From an uncultured Collinsella sp. (GTDB lineage: Bacteria > Actinomycetota > Coriobacteriia > Coriobacteriales > Coriobacteriaceae), in assembly GCA_902494295.1 (NCBI GenBank), contig CABUSL010000086.1, forward strand, positions 1 to 9,216: DNA of 9,216 nt, given 5' to 3'. The notes below the pieces were generated by a model. It had not been told where the DNA came from, ran no database searches, and was given only the letters and a program-made list of their open reading frames with translations. This document shows, piece by piece, positions 1 to 6,686 of the stretch. Within the stretch, counting starts at the first letter, position 1. Each line of letters begins with the position of its first letter. Position numbers and translations under genes: made by a program.

Positions 1-40
1 AAGCCGGTGCGGATTTGCGAAGCAAATACGCAGACGTCCC
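1..40. repeat. Hairpin-forming 40-base repeat, copy 1
   Basis: This differs from 132-171 at only 2 of 40 positions (32 and 35). It contains the inverted repeat ATTTGC-GAA-GCAAAT (13-27), extended by GCG/CGC outside a single G/A mismatch (9-31). The core GCGAAGC (17-23) is a motif known to form an unusually stable mini-hairpin. It starts at the window edge, so it may extend further left. It is REP-like in character, but I cannot assign it to a named family. Confidence 0.8.
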
Positions 41-131
41 GTTGCCCGCTCCATGGAGCAAGGAAGATTTCGGGAATGGTAGATTCAGCCTGCTTTGCCC
101 CCGCACTTCCCCGGGTCTCGGTATGCCACTG

Positions 132-171
132 AAGCCGGTGCGGATTTGCGAAGCAAATACGCGGATGTCCC
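132..171. repeat. Hairpin-forming 40-base repeat, copy 2
   Basis: This is the second copy of the repeat at 1-40, offset by 131 bases, with the same stem-loop at 140-162. The flanks of the two copies are not obviously alike, so the unit seems to be the roughly 40-base hairpin itself and not a longer tandem duplication. It lies about 65 bases upstream of the proposed purB -10 element. Confidence 0.8.
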
Positions 172-236
172 CATGGCCGCTTTTGCGGCAAAATGTTAGG
201 TTAATGCCTACTGCCCATACTTGCACCTGCGCACGG

Positions 237-260
237 TACAATGGTTGGGTTACGACCAAC
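237..260 (+). promoter_or_regulatory. Candidate purB -10 element and inverted repeat in leader
   Basis: TACAAT at 237-242 is a good -10 hexamer. Its surrounding nine bases, GGTACAATG (235-243), occur again at the tRNA-Lys promoter (8644-8652). No good -35 lies 16-18 bases upstream; TTGCAC at 221-226 is too close at 10 bases. Just downstream, GTTGG (244-248) and CCAAC (256-260) form an inverted repeat around the expected transcription start, which could be an operator or a small leader hairpin. The regulator, if any, cannot be named. Confidence 0.4.
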
Positions 261-286
261 GTGCCAATAACCAAAAAGGAGCCGCT

Positions 287-1633
287 ATGATCGATCGCTA
301 TACCCGCCCGGAGATGGGACACATCTTCTCCCTCGAGAACAAGTACGCCATTTGGCAGGAGATCGAGGTTCTGGCCTGCGAGGCCCAGGCGGAGCTCGGC
401 AAGATCGGCATTTCTAAAGACGAAGCCCAGTGGATCCGCGACCATGCCAACTTTGAGAAGGCGAAGGTCGATGAGATCGAGGAAGTCACGCGCCACGACG
501 TCATTGCCTTCCTGACCAACATGAAGGAATACATCGATGCCGATGTTCCCGAGGGCGACCCCAAGCCCAGCCGCTGGGTTCACTATGGCATGACCAGCTC
601 CGATCTGGGCGACACGGCCCTGTGCTACCAGCTCACCCAGGCCTGCGACCTGATCATCGAGGACGTCAAGAAACTCGGCGAGATCTGCAAGCGTCGTGCC
701 TTCGAGGAGCGCAACACGCTCTGCGCCGGCCGTACTCATGGCATCCACGCCGAGCCGATGACCTTCGGCATGAAGTTTGGCTCTTGGGCCTGGGAGCTCA
801 AGCGCGATCTGGATCGTCTTGAGGATGCCCGCAAGAACGTTGCCTTTGGTGCCATCTCGGGCGCTGTCGGCACGTACAGCTCCATCGAGCCGTTTGTCGA
901 GGAATATGTCTGCGAGCACCTGGGCCTGGTTCACGACCCGCTGTCCACGCAGGTTATCAGCCGCGATCATCACGCCTACCTCGCCGGCGTTCTTGCCACC
1001 ACCGCGGCCACCTGTGAGCGCATCGCTACCGAGGCCCGCAATCTGCAGAAGACCGATACACTCGAGGCCGAGGAACCGTTCCGTAAGGGTCAAAAGGGCA
1101 GCTCCGCCATGCCGCACAAGCGCAACCCCATCACCATGGAGAAGGTCTGCGGCCTGTCGCGCGTCGTGAAGGCCAACGCGCAGGTTGCCTTCGACAACGT
1201 CGCCCTGTGGCACGAGCGTGACATTTCGCACTCCTCTGCCGAGCGCGTCGCCCAGGCCGATAGCTTCATCGCGCTCGACCACATGTTCCAGTGCCTCATC
1301 CGCGTTATCGACGGCCTGCAGCTGTATCCCGCTCGCATGATGGCCAACCTCAACAAGACGCGCGGCCTCATCTTCTCCTCCAAGGTGCTGCTCGCCCTCG
1401 TCGACACGGGCATCACCCGCGAGGACGCGTACGCCATTGTGCAGGAGAACGCCATGGCAACCTGGCACGAGGTACAGGATTGTGTCTCCGGCCCCACCTT
1501 TAAGGAGCGTCTCGAGGCCGACCCGCGCTGCACCGTCAGCCAGGAGAAGCTCGACGAGATCTTTGATCCGTGGGACTTCCTCACCCGTATCGACACAGTC
1601 TTTGATCGTCTGGAGCAGCTGAGCTTCGAGTAG
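287..1633 (+). CDS. purB: Adenylosuccinate lyase (PurB)
   Basis: This 448-residue cytoplasmic enzyme of purine synthesis acts twice: it cleaves SAICAR to AICAR plus fumarate, and adenylosuccinate to AMP plus fumarate. It belongs to the fumarase/aspartase superfamily, whose members are homotetramers with shared active sites. Visible family motifs are HYGMTSSDLGD (99-109, with the conserved His99), GRTHG (148-152, catalytic-type His151), and the signature loop GSSAMPHKRNP (271-281), which carries the catalytic Ser. LWHERDISHSSAER follows. The ATG at 287 is chosen because AAGGAG (276-281) sits five bases upstream and the usual N-terminal sequence (MIDRYTRPEM) begins there; the in-frame TTG at 221 has no ribosome binding site. 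Length is close to normal for the family and no key residue is missing. It is the sole gene of its apparent unit, and the next gene has its own leader. Confidence 0.97.
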   Translation: MIDRYTRPEMGHIFSLENKYAIWQEIEVLACEAQAELGKIGISKDEAQWIRDHANFEKAKVDEIEEVTRHDVIAFLTNMKEYIDADVPEGDPKPSRWVHYGMTSSDLGDTALCYQLTQACDLIIEDVKKLGEICKRRAFEERNTLCAGRTHGIHAEPMTFGMKFGSWAWELKRDLDRLEDARKNVAFGAISGAVGTYSSIEPFVEEYVCEHLGLVHDPLSTQVISRDHHAYLAGVLATTAATCERIATEARNLQKTDTLEAEEPFRKGQKGSSAMPHKRNPITMEKVCGLSRVVKANAQVAFDNVALWHERDISHSSAERVAQADSFIALDHMFQCLIRVIDGLQLYPARMMANLNKTRGLIFSSKVLLALVDTGITREDAYAIVQENAMATWHEVQDCVSGPTFKERLEADPRCTVSQEKLDEIFDPWDFLTRIDTVFDRLEQLSFE

Positions 1634-1659
1634 GTTCGGGCATAACGTTAGCTTTTTAG

Positions 1660-1697
1660 GGCGCTTTGCTGGTAATGTGTGTTGCCGGCAAAGCGCC
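1660..1697 (+). terminator. Large stem-loop after purB
   Basis: GGCGCTTTGCTGG (1660-1672) pairs with CCGGCAAAGCGCC (1685-1697) over 13 base pairs with one G-U. The loop is 12 bases. It starts 26 bases past the purB stop, where a terminator is expected. The 3' side lacks a strong T-run (CTCGTTGCATTT), so it may be an inefficient terminator or an mRNA-stabilising hairpin. Confidence 0.55.
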
Positions 1698-1700
1698 TCG

Positions 1701-1727
1701 TTGCATTTAGGGAAAGACGGGGATAAT
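1701..1727 (+). promoter_or_regulatory. Weak candidate promoter for the TSCPD-lipoprotein unit
   Basis: TTGCAT (1701-1706) and GATAAT (1722-1727) are separated by 15 bases, shorter than the ideal 17. They lie just past the purB stem-loop and 35-60 bases before the next start codon, the right place for a promoter. AGACG (1715-1719) and CGTCT (1731-1735) form an inverted repeat around the -10. Confidence 0.3.
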
Positions 1728-1761
1728 AGTCGTCTCGAATAACATTCTGAGAGGGGATCGC

Positions 1762-2025
1762 ATGATTTCGTTTGATTACAAGCCTCAGGGCGTGTGTGCT
1801 CGCAATATTCACCTTGACCTTTCCGATGACGGCAACAAGGTGATGGGCGTTGAGTTTACCGGCGGCTGCGACGGCAATCTCAAGGCTATCTCCAAGCTGG
1901 TCGAGGGCGCTCCTGCCGATCGCGTAATCGAGGTTCTCGCCGGTAATACCTGCGGTATGAAAAAGACCTCCTGCGCCGACCAGCTTACACGCGCTATCGA
2001 GGCCGCTCGCACCGAGATCGCCTAA
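1762..2025 (+). CDS. Small TSCPD-domain protein (TIGR03905-like)
   Basis: This 87-residue cytoplasmic protein matches the stand-alone TSCPD-domain family. That domain is also found near the C-terminus of some adenosylcobalamin-dependent ribonucleotide reductases, and the short free-standing proteins have no established function. The family pattern is clear: FTGGCDGNLKAISKLVEG (33-50), then GNTCGMKKTSCADQL, where TSCAD replaces the name-giving TSCPD. Four cysteines (12, 36, 64, 71) are suitably placed to bind a metal, by inference zinc. The start is supported by AGAGGGG (1750-1756) five bases before the ATG. The stop TAA shares its last base with the ATG of the following lipoprotein gene (TAATG), so the two are probably co-transcribed and translationally coupled. 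Confidence 0.85.
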   Translation: MISFDYKPQGVCARNIHLDLSDDGNKVMGVEFTGGCDGNLKAISKLVEGAPADRVIEVLAGNTCGMKKTSCADQLTRAIEAARTEIA

Positions 2026-3236
2026 TGGGTATCGCCGATCACATCAAGAACGGAATATCGCGTCGCGGCTTTGTACTCGGTGGGGCTGCCGCGGGCGCTG
2101 CCACGGTGCTTGCCGGATGCTCGAAAAAAACGGGCACCAGCGATGATGCCGCCGGTGAGCCGCAGGTTATCAAGGACGATTCCAAAATCATCTCGATTAC
2201 GGATGAGTACGAGGCAGTCGACATCGATCTTGAGCCGGCGGCGTCGTGGACGCTGCCGCTGGGTACGCTGCTGTACTACTGCGACGGCGATTACGCCGCG
2301 GCGATGATGGCGCCCGCATCGGCATTGCACGCCAACACGCTCGGTGTGCTCAACCTGGGCGATGGCTCGCTTACCACATTAATCGAGGATCCTATCGAGG
2401 GCACGGGATATGCATTCTACGATGTCCGCGCCGGCGACGGCGTATTCGCGTGGGTTGAGATGAACTTTGCCAATTCATCGTGGAAGCTCTACGCTCAAAA
2501 TCTGTCGGGCGCTTCGCTCTCTGGCGATGTGGTTGAGCTCGATCGAGGTGGCAAGGACTATGATCCGCCCCTGTTTACGGCGTTCGGGTCATCAGTCATC
2601 TGGTATAAAATGCCTTCGGCAGGCGGCAATAAAACGAGTAGTGATTCGTTTTGCTATCGTCGCTCACTTGATGAATCCAAGGCCGAGACAATTTGGAAAT
2701 CGACGGGCCGCTTTGCATCGGCCCCGCGCGCGAGCGACGGCATTTTGACCATCTCGCCGCGTGTCCGCAACGACGAGGGCGTCTACTACGGCATAACGGC
2801 AATCGATCTGACCGATGGCAACAACACCAAACGTGCCCAGCTAGTCCTTCCCTCGTCAGTCTCGCCTTTCGAGGCCGTGTATATGGGCGATACCTTCGTG
2901 TTTTCTATCGAGGCGGCCTATAGCGGCGTGGGCAGCCTGGGCAATATGGGCACGTATATCGGTAATGAGGGAGGGCCGTACCTCTTTCTGTCACGCGAGC
3001 CGCTCGCATGTGCGGCTGGCAAGAAGAATAAATACCTTGTTAAGGTACAGGCGTCGCATTTCCTGATCGACACCTCTGCCAAGACCTATGGCTCGCTGCT
3101 GTCGCCCGACCGCGCTTTGGAGTATGGCGATTATCCAGCTACGGCGGGAAAATCGGACTCATTCCTTACGTACGCCACGGTGCGCAACAGCCAGGGTATA
3201 CCAGAGACGGTCACTGCACGCCTATTCTCTCTTTAA
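2025..3236 (+). CDS. Tat-exported lipoprotein of unknown function
   Basis: This is a 403-residue protein I cannot assign to a named family. The N-terminus carries a twin-arginine signal, SRRGFVL (residues 12-18, Arg13-Arg14), then an Ala/Gly-rich hydrophobic stretch ending in the lipobox LAGC with Cys32. It should therefore be exported folded by Tat, lipidated at Cys32 and anchored on the outer face of the membrane. The mature part is rich in aromatic beta-strand patterns that recur at intervals of roughly 50 residues (near 138-160, 187-215, 235-262 and 286-300), often as DG-hydrophobic-strand segments. This suggests a beta-propeller such as a TolB-like fold, which is inference only. Translation probably depends on coupling to the upstream TSCPD gene, because the overlapping start has only a weak ribosome binding site. 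No enzymatic motif is evident. Confidence 0.85.
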   Translation: MGIADHIKNGISRRGFVLGGAAAGAATVLAGCSKKTGTSDDAAGEPQVIKDDSKIISITDEYEAVDIDLEPAASWTLPLGTLLYYCDGDYAAAMMAPASALHANTLGVLNLGDGSLTTLIEDPIEGTGYAFYDVRAGDGVFAWVEMNFANSSWKLYAQNLSGASLSGDVVELDRGGKDYDPPLFTAFGSSVIWYKMPSAGGNKTSSDSFCYRRSLDESKAETIWKSTGRFASAPRASDGILTISPRVRNDEGVYYGITAIDLTDGNNTKRAQLVLPSSVSPFEAVYMGDTFVFSIEAAYSGVGSLGNMGTYIGNEGGPYLFLSREPLACAAGKKNKYLVKVQASHFLIDTSAKTYGSLLSPDRALEYGDYPATAGKSDSFLTYATVRNSQGIPETVTARLFSL

Positions 3237-3295
3237 GCTTAGAGGGGTTAAAAAGGCGCCAACAGGGGAATAAACGCGTTGTAATTGTGAGTACC

Positions 3296-3334
3296 GCCCG
3301 CCGAGCTGCCGCGTCATAGCGGCATCCGGCGGGC
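3296..3334 (+). terminator. Hairpin between lipoprotein and response regulator genes
   Basis: GCCCGCCG (3296-3303) pairs with CGGCGGGC (3327-3334). Inside it TGCCGC (3307-3312) pairs with GCGGCA (3319-3324) around the loop GTCATA, with a small internal bulge between the two helices. It begins 60 bases after the lipoprotein stop. There is no T-run after it, so factor-independent termination is uncertain. TAAAAT at 3345-3350, just downstream, is a possible -10 for the response regulator gene, but no matching -35 is visible. Confidence 0.45.
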
Positions 3335-3389
3335 TCAGGTGCGTTAAAATGGGCTTGTTCTTAGCTAATTGAGACAGGGGGGCCGTGTT

Positions 3390-4112
3390 ATGGCTTCAGA
3401 TGCAAAAAAGATTCTGCTGGTCGAGGATGAGAAGGCAATCCGTGACGCCGTCGCTGCCTATCTCGAGCGCGAAGGCTACTGGGTTGTGGGCGTCGGCGAC
3501 GGCCAGTCCGCGATCGAGGAGTTCGAGAAGCATCAGTTCGACCTGGTCGTGCTCGACCTTATGCTCCCCAAGATTCCCGGCGAGCGCGTTTGCCGCACCA
3601 TTCGCGATACCTCGGATGTCCCCATCATCATGCTGACGGCTAAGGGCGAGATCGAGGACCGTATTATCGGTCTTGAGCTCGGCGCCGACGACTATCTGAT
3701 TAAGCCGTTCTCGCCGCGCGAGCTCGTCGCCCGCGTTCGCGCTCTGTTCCGCCGTGCCCATCAGGCCGACGAGCCCGCCGTCGAGGTACTCGACTTCGGC
3801 GATCTGGTCATCGATATCTCGGGCCACAAGATCTTGGTCGAGGGCAAGGAAGTCGATCTGACGGCTTCCGAGTTTAAGCTGCTCACCACGCTTGCCCGCC
3901 ATCCCGGCCGTGTGTATAACCGCATGGAGCTGGTCGAGAAAGTGCTCGGGTATGACTTTGAGGGCTATGAGCGCACCATCGATAGCCACGTGAAGAATCT
4001 TCGCGCCAAGCTGGGCGATGATCCCAAGAAGCCCAAGTGGCTCTACACCGTCCATGGTGTCGGCTATCGCTTCGAGGCTCCGGCTAAGACCGATAAGTCG
4101 GACGAGAAATAG
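3390..4112 (+). CDS. OmpR/PhoB-family response regulator
   Basis: This 240-residue cytoplasmic transcription factor is activated by phosphorylation. The receiver domain (about 6-120) has acidic residues Glu12-Asp13, phospho-acceptor Asp56 in LVVLDLMLP, Thr83 and Lys105 in DYLIKPF, all the expected switch residues. A winged-helix DNA-binding domain follows (about 138-232), with the typical VDLTASEFKLL and the recognition region ending VKNLRAKLGDD...YTVHGVGYRF. The ATG at 3390 is preferred because AGGGGGG (3376-3382) lies seven bases upstream; the in-frame TTG at 3369 would add only seven poorly conserved residues. Its partner kinase starts 11 bases after its stop, so the pair forms an operon. 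The regulated genes cannot be told from the sequence; adjacent genes give no clear hint. Confidence 0.95.
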   Translation: MASDAKKILLVEDEKAIRDAVAAYLEREGYWVVGVGDGQSAIEEFEKHQFDLVVLDLMLPKIPGERVCRTIRDTSDVPIIMLTAKGEIEDRIIGLELGADDYLIKPFSPRELVARVRALFRRAHQADEPAVEVLDFGDLVIDISGHKILVEGKEVDLTASEFKLLTTLARHPGRVYNRMELVEKVLGYDFEGYERTIDSHVKNLRAKLGDDPKKPKWLYTVHGVGYRFEAPAKTDKSDEK

Positions 4113-4123
4113 GGAAATCACAT

Positions 4124-5689
4124 ATGACACCTGCGCGCTTTGAAATCGGACAAAAGCACAAGCAGGAGAGCGAGGCGGGTTCCAAGGCTAGTTGGAACAC
4201 GCCTCGTTCCGATTCACGGCCAACGATGAGCTATCCCTCGCGCATGGCACTTGCTTTTGCTCTGACATCGCTCATGACGGTATTGGTGCTGGTGGGCGTT
4301 GTCTCTGTTGTGTGGGGCACGGTCTTTTCGGATTACACGCGCTCCAATATCGTCGAAATCGCAAATTCCGCTGCCGAGAAGTTGGCAACCTCATATGAGG
4401 AAAACGGCTCTTGGACCGCGGGGGAACTGCGCACGGTTGCAACGTCGAGTTTGGTTTCCGACGATCTGGGTATGCAGGTCGTCAATAAAAAGGGCGTGAT
4501 CGTTTATGACGATTCCTGGCCCTCGGCAAGCGCGACCGCCGATGTACGCGAGAGCGAATCGCCGTCGAGCAGCTCGAGCGGTAAAAAGGCCTCGCATAGC
4601 CCGGTCTCGTCAGCGCCCACCGACTCCGATAGCGTTGCCAACGTCGAAATCGTTACGTCCTCTGGCGAACATGTCGGACAGGTAAAGCTATGGGCCATCG
4701 GCTCCGACGCCCTGCTCACCAAGGCAGATTCTGCGTTTAGGGAGAAGACCTTTAACGCCATGGCCCTTGCCGCGGTTGTTGCGGTCTGCATCTCGGTTGT
4801 TATCGGATCGTTCGTGTCGCGCATGCTCACCAAGCCGATTCATCGTATTACCAGCACCGCCAAGCAGATTCGCGACGGCGATTTGTCCGCTCGTACGGGC
4901 TTGCGCGGCGATGACGAAATCGATCAGCTGGGAGAGACCTTCGATGAGATGGCCACTTCGCTCGAGAAGGATATGAAACACGAGAAGCGCCTGACCTCAG
5001 ACGTTGCACACGAGCTGCGCACGCCGCTCATGGCCATGCTTGCAACGGTCGAGGCCATGCAGGACGGTGTGTATCCCACCGACGACGAACACCTGGAGAC
5101 GGTCGCTTCCGAGACGCGTCGCTTGGCTCGTCTGGTACAGCAGATGCTCGACCTGTCGCGCATGGAAAACAGCACGGCTCCGCTCAACCTTGAGCCGGTG
5201 GACATGGTTCCGTTCGTGCGATCGATTGTGAACGGCCAGGAGCGTCTGTTTGCCGACCGTGACCTTCGTCTTCGCTTTGCAGATGAAACCCAGGGGCACG
5301 ACGATGTCGTCGAAGCCGATCCCGACATGATCACGCAATGCGTCATCAACCTCATGAGCAACGCCATGCGCTACACCCCCGAGGGCGGTTGGGTTGTGGT
5401 GTCGGTGCTCAGTGACCGCAAACATGTCAGTATTGTCGTTTCGGATACGGGTATCGGTATTGCCAAGGACGATCTGTCGCGCATCTTCGGGCGGTTTTGG
5501 CGCGCCGATGCCAGCCGCGCCCGCGAAGCTGGCGGCCTGGGCGTTGGCCTCGCCGTGACCAAGCAGATCGTCGAGCGTCACCATGGCTACATATCCGTGG
5601 AGTCGGAGCTTGGAAAGGGTACGACTTTTACAATTCATCTGCCTCGCGAGCACACGGCGGACGCGGCATCTACTACAATGGAGCACTAG
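4124..5689 (+). CDS. Membrane sensor histidine kinase, partner of the upstream regulator
   Basis: This 521-residue kinase should phosphorylate the response regulator encoded just upstream. It has a polar N-terminal tail of about 40 residues, TM1 at roughly 42-66, an extracytoplasmic sensor region (about 67-210), and TM2 at roughly 211-232. A HAMP linker (about 233-285) and a HisKA domain follow, with phospho-acceptor His296 in SDVAHELRTP. The ATPase domain has an N-box (Asn409/Asn413 in NLMSNAMRYTPEGG), G1 DTGIGIA (441-447), the F-box region IFGRFWR (454-460), G2 GGLGVGLA (470-477) and GKGTTF (497-502). The sensor region contains a Ser-rich, low-complexity segment (about 133-175). The start codon has a modest AGGGAAA ribosome site overlapping the regulator's stop. 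No ligand can be inferred, and no strong terminator separates the gene from purC. Confidence 0.95.
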   Translation: MTPARFEIGQKHKQESEAGSKASWNTPRSDSRPTMSYPSRMALAFALTSLMTVLVLVGVVSVVWGTVFSDYTRSNIVEIANSAAEKLATSYEENGSWTAGELRTVATSSLVSDDLGMQVVNKKGVIVYDDSWPSASATADVRESESPSSSSSGKKASHSPVSSAPTDSDSVANVEIVTSSGEHVGQVKLWAIGSDALLTKADSAFREKTFNAMALAAVVAVCISVVIGSFVSRMLTKPIHRITSTAKQIRDGDLSARTGLRGDDEIDQLGETFDEMATSLEKDMKHEKRLTSDVAHELRTPLMAMLATVEAMQDGVYPTDDEHLETVASETRRLARLVQQMLDLSRMENSTAPLNLEPVDMVPFVRSIVNGQERLFADRDLRLRFADETQGHDDVVEADPDMITQCVINLMSNAMRYTPEGGWVVVSVLSDRKHVSIVVSDTGIGIAKDDLSRIFGRFWRADASRAREAGGLGVGLAVTKQIVERHHGYISVESELGKGTTFTIHLPREHTADAASTTMEH

Positions 5690-5747
5690 CTTTTCGCTAT
5701 TCGGTGAAGGAGGGGTTTCGTCCCTGCCGCTCCGAGTTTGCGAAAAC

Positions 5748-5770
5748 ATGCGGGAAAGAACCCGCATTTC
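5748..5770 (+). terminator. Perfect 7-bp stem-loop in purC leader
   Basis: ATGCGGG (5748-5754) pairs exactly with CCCGCAT (5761-5767) around AAAGAA, with TTTC following. It lies between the kinase stop and the purC ribosome binding site, 32 bases before the purC start. It could be a weak terminator for the kinase operon or a leader hairpin acting on purC. The poor T-run argues against efficient termination. Confidence 0.4.
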
Positions 5771-5798
5771 TGTCGTATTTAGGTAAGGAGTGACTCAC

Positions 5799-6686
5799 GT
5801 GACAACGATGGAGCGTCGTCCGGATTCCCGTGGCAAGGTTCGTGATATCTATGATGCCGGTGAAAACCTGCTGATGGTCGCCACCGACCGCATTTCTGCG
5901 TTCGACTTCATTCTTCCCGACGAGATTCCGTTTAAGGGAGAGGTGCTCAACCGCATCTCGGCATTCTGGTTCGATAAGTTTGCCGATATCGTTCCCAACC
6001 ACCTCGTTTCCATCGATCCGGCGGATTTCCCCGAGGAGTTTGCCGAGTATCGTGACTACCTCGCAGGCCGCGCCATGCTGGTCAAGAAGGCCCAGACGAT
6101 TCCTATCGAGTGCATCGTCCGCGGCTATCTGACCGGTTCGGGCAAGAAGACCTATGACGAGAACGGCACCGTCTGCGGCATTCAGCTGCCCGAGGGTCTG
6201 ACCGAGGCCTCCAAGCTTCCCGAGCCGCTGTTCACGCCGTCCACGAAGGCCGAGATCGGCGACCACGACGAGAACATTTCGTTCGAGCGTTGCTGCGAGA
6301 TCGTGGGTGAGGACATCGCCGCGCAGATTCGCGACCTGTCCCTCAAGATTTACAAGGCTGCTGCCGAGTATGCAGCGACCCGTGGCATCATCATCGCCGA
6401 CACCAAGTTCGAGTTCGGTGTCATCGATGGCAAGGTTACGCTGATCGACGAGTGCCTCACGCCCGACTCCAGCCGTTTCTGGCCTGCCGCCAGCTACGAG
6501 GAGGGCAAGATTCAGCCCAGCTACGACAAGCAATTCGTCCGCAATTGGCTCAAGGCCAACTGGGATATGACGGGGGAGACCCCGCACCTGCCCGCCGAGG
6601 TCATCGATGGCACGTCCGAGCGCTATCGCGAGGCCTTCCAGATCATCACGGGCTCCCAGTTCACAAGCATGAAGGAGAACGCATAA
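5799..6686 (+). CDS. purC: SAICAR synthetase (PurC)
   Basis: This 295-residue cytoplasmic enzyme joins aspartate to CAIR using ATP to give SAICAR, the substrate that PurB (encoded at 287-1633) cleaves in the next pathway step. Recognisable motifs are GKVRDIYD (12-19, start of the ATP-binding lobe), DRISAFDF (30-37), IPIECIVRGYLTGSG (101-115, family signature 1), IADTKFEFG (199-207, signature 2) and DECLTPDSSRFW (217-228). The GTG at 5799 is chosen because TAAGGAG (5784-5790) is eight bases upstream. The in-frame GTG at 5790 overlaps that site, and the ATG at 5808 is too far from it. Length is typical of the longer, monomeric-style PurC group. The next gene begins immediately after its stop and uses a ribosome site inside the purC tail, so the two are likely one transcript. 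Confidence 0.96.
   Translation: MTTMERRPDSRGKVRDIYDAGENLLMVATDRISAFDFILPDEIPFKGEVLNRISAFWFDKFADIVPNHLVSIDPADFPEEFAEYRDYLAGRAMLVKKAQTIPIECIVRGYLTGSGKKTYDENGTVCGIQLPEGLTEASKLPEPLFTPSTKAEIGDHDENISFERCCEIVGEDIAAQIRDLSLKIYKAAAEYAATRGIIIADTKFEFGVIDGKVTLIDECLTPDSSRFWPAASYEEGKIQPSYDKQFVRNWLKANWDMTGETPHLPAEVIDGTSERYREAFQIITGSQFTSMKENA

Larger units (their letters stand above)
1..286. other. Non-coding region upstream of purB
   Basis: No convincing gene is visible; the open frames here are short and look unlike protein. The stretch holds two copies of a 40-base repeat (1-40 and 132-171), a 12-base perfect palindrome GCTCCATGGAGC at 48-59, a short stem-loop with arms GCCGC/GCGGC and a TTTT loop at 176-189, and a probable promoter and leader for purB from about 214 onward. 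The hairpin density suggests a repeat-rich intergenic spacer. I recognise no known purine riboswitch in it. Confidence 0.7.

Noticed and set aside
1..171. CRISPR array
   Set aside because: There are only two repeat copies 131 bases apart, with no regular 30-40 base spacers and no cas genes in the window.
221..286. N-terminal extension of PurB from TTG at 221
   Set aside because: There is no ribosome binding site before it, it overlaps the proposed promoter, and AAGGAG at 276-281 points to ATG 287.
1..286. Purine riboswitch before purB
   Set aside because: I could not find the conserved purine aptamer three-helix junction or a leader terminator in the interval.
3396..4130. Long minus-strand open frame opposite the response regulator
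   Set aside because: It is the shadow of a GC-rich gene with clear receiver and winged-helix domains on the + strand; the antisense peptide resembles no family.
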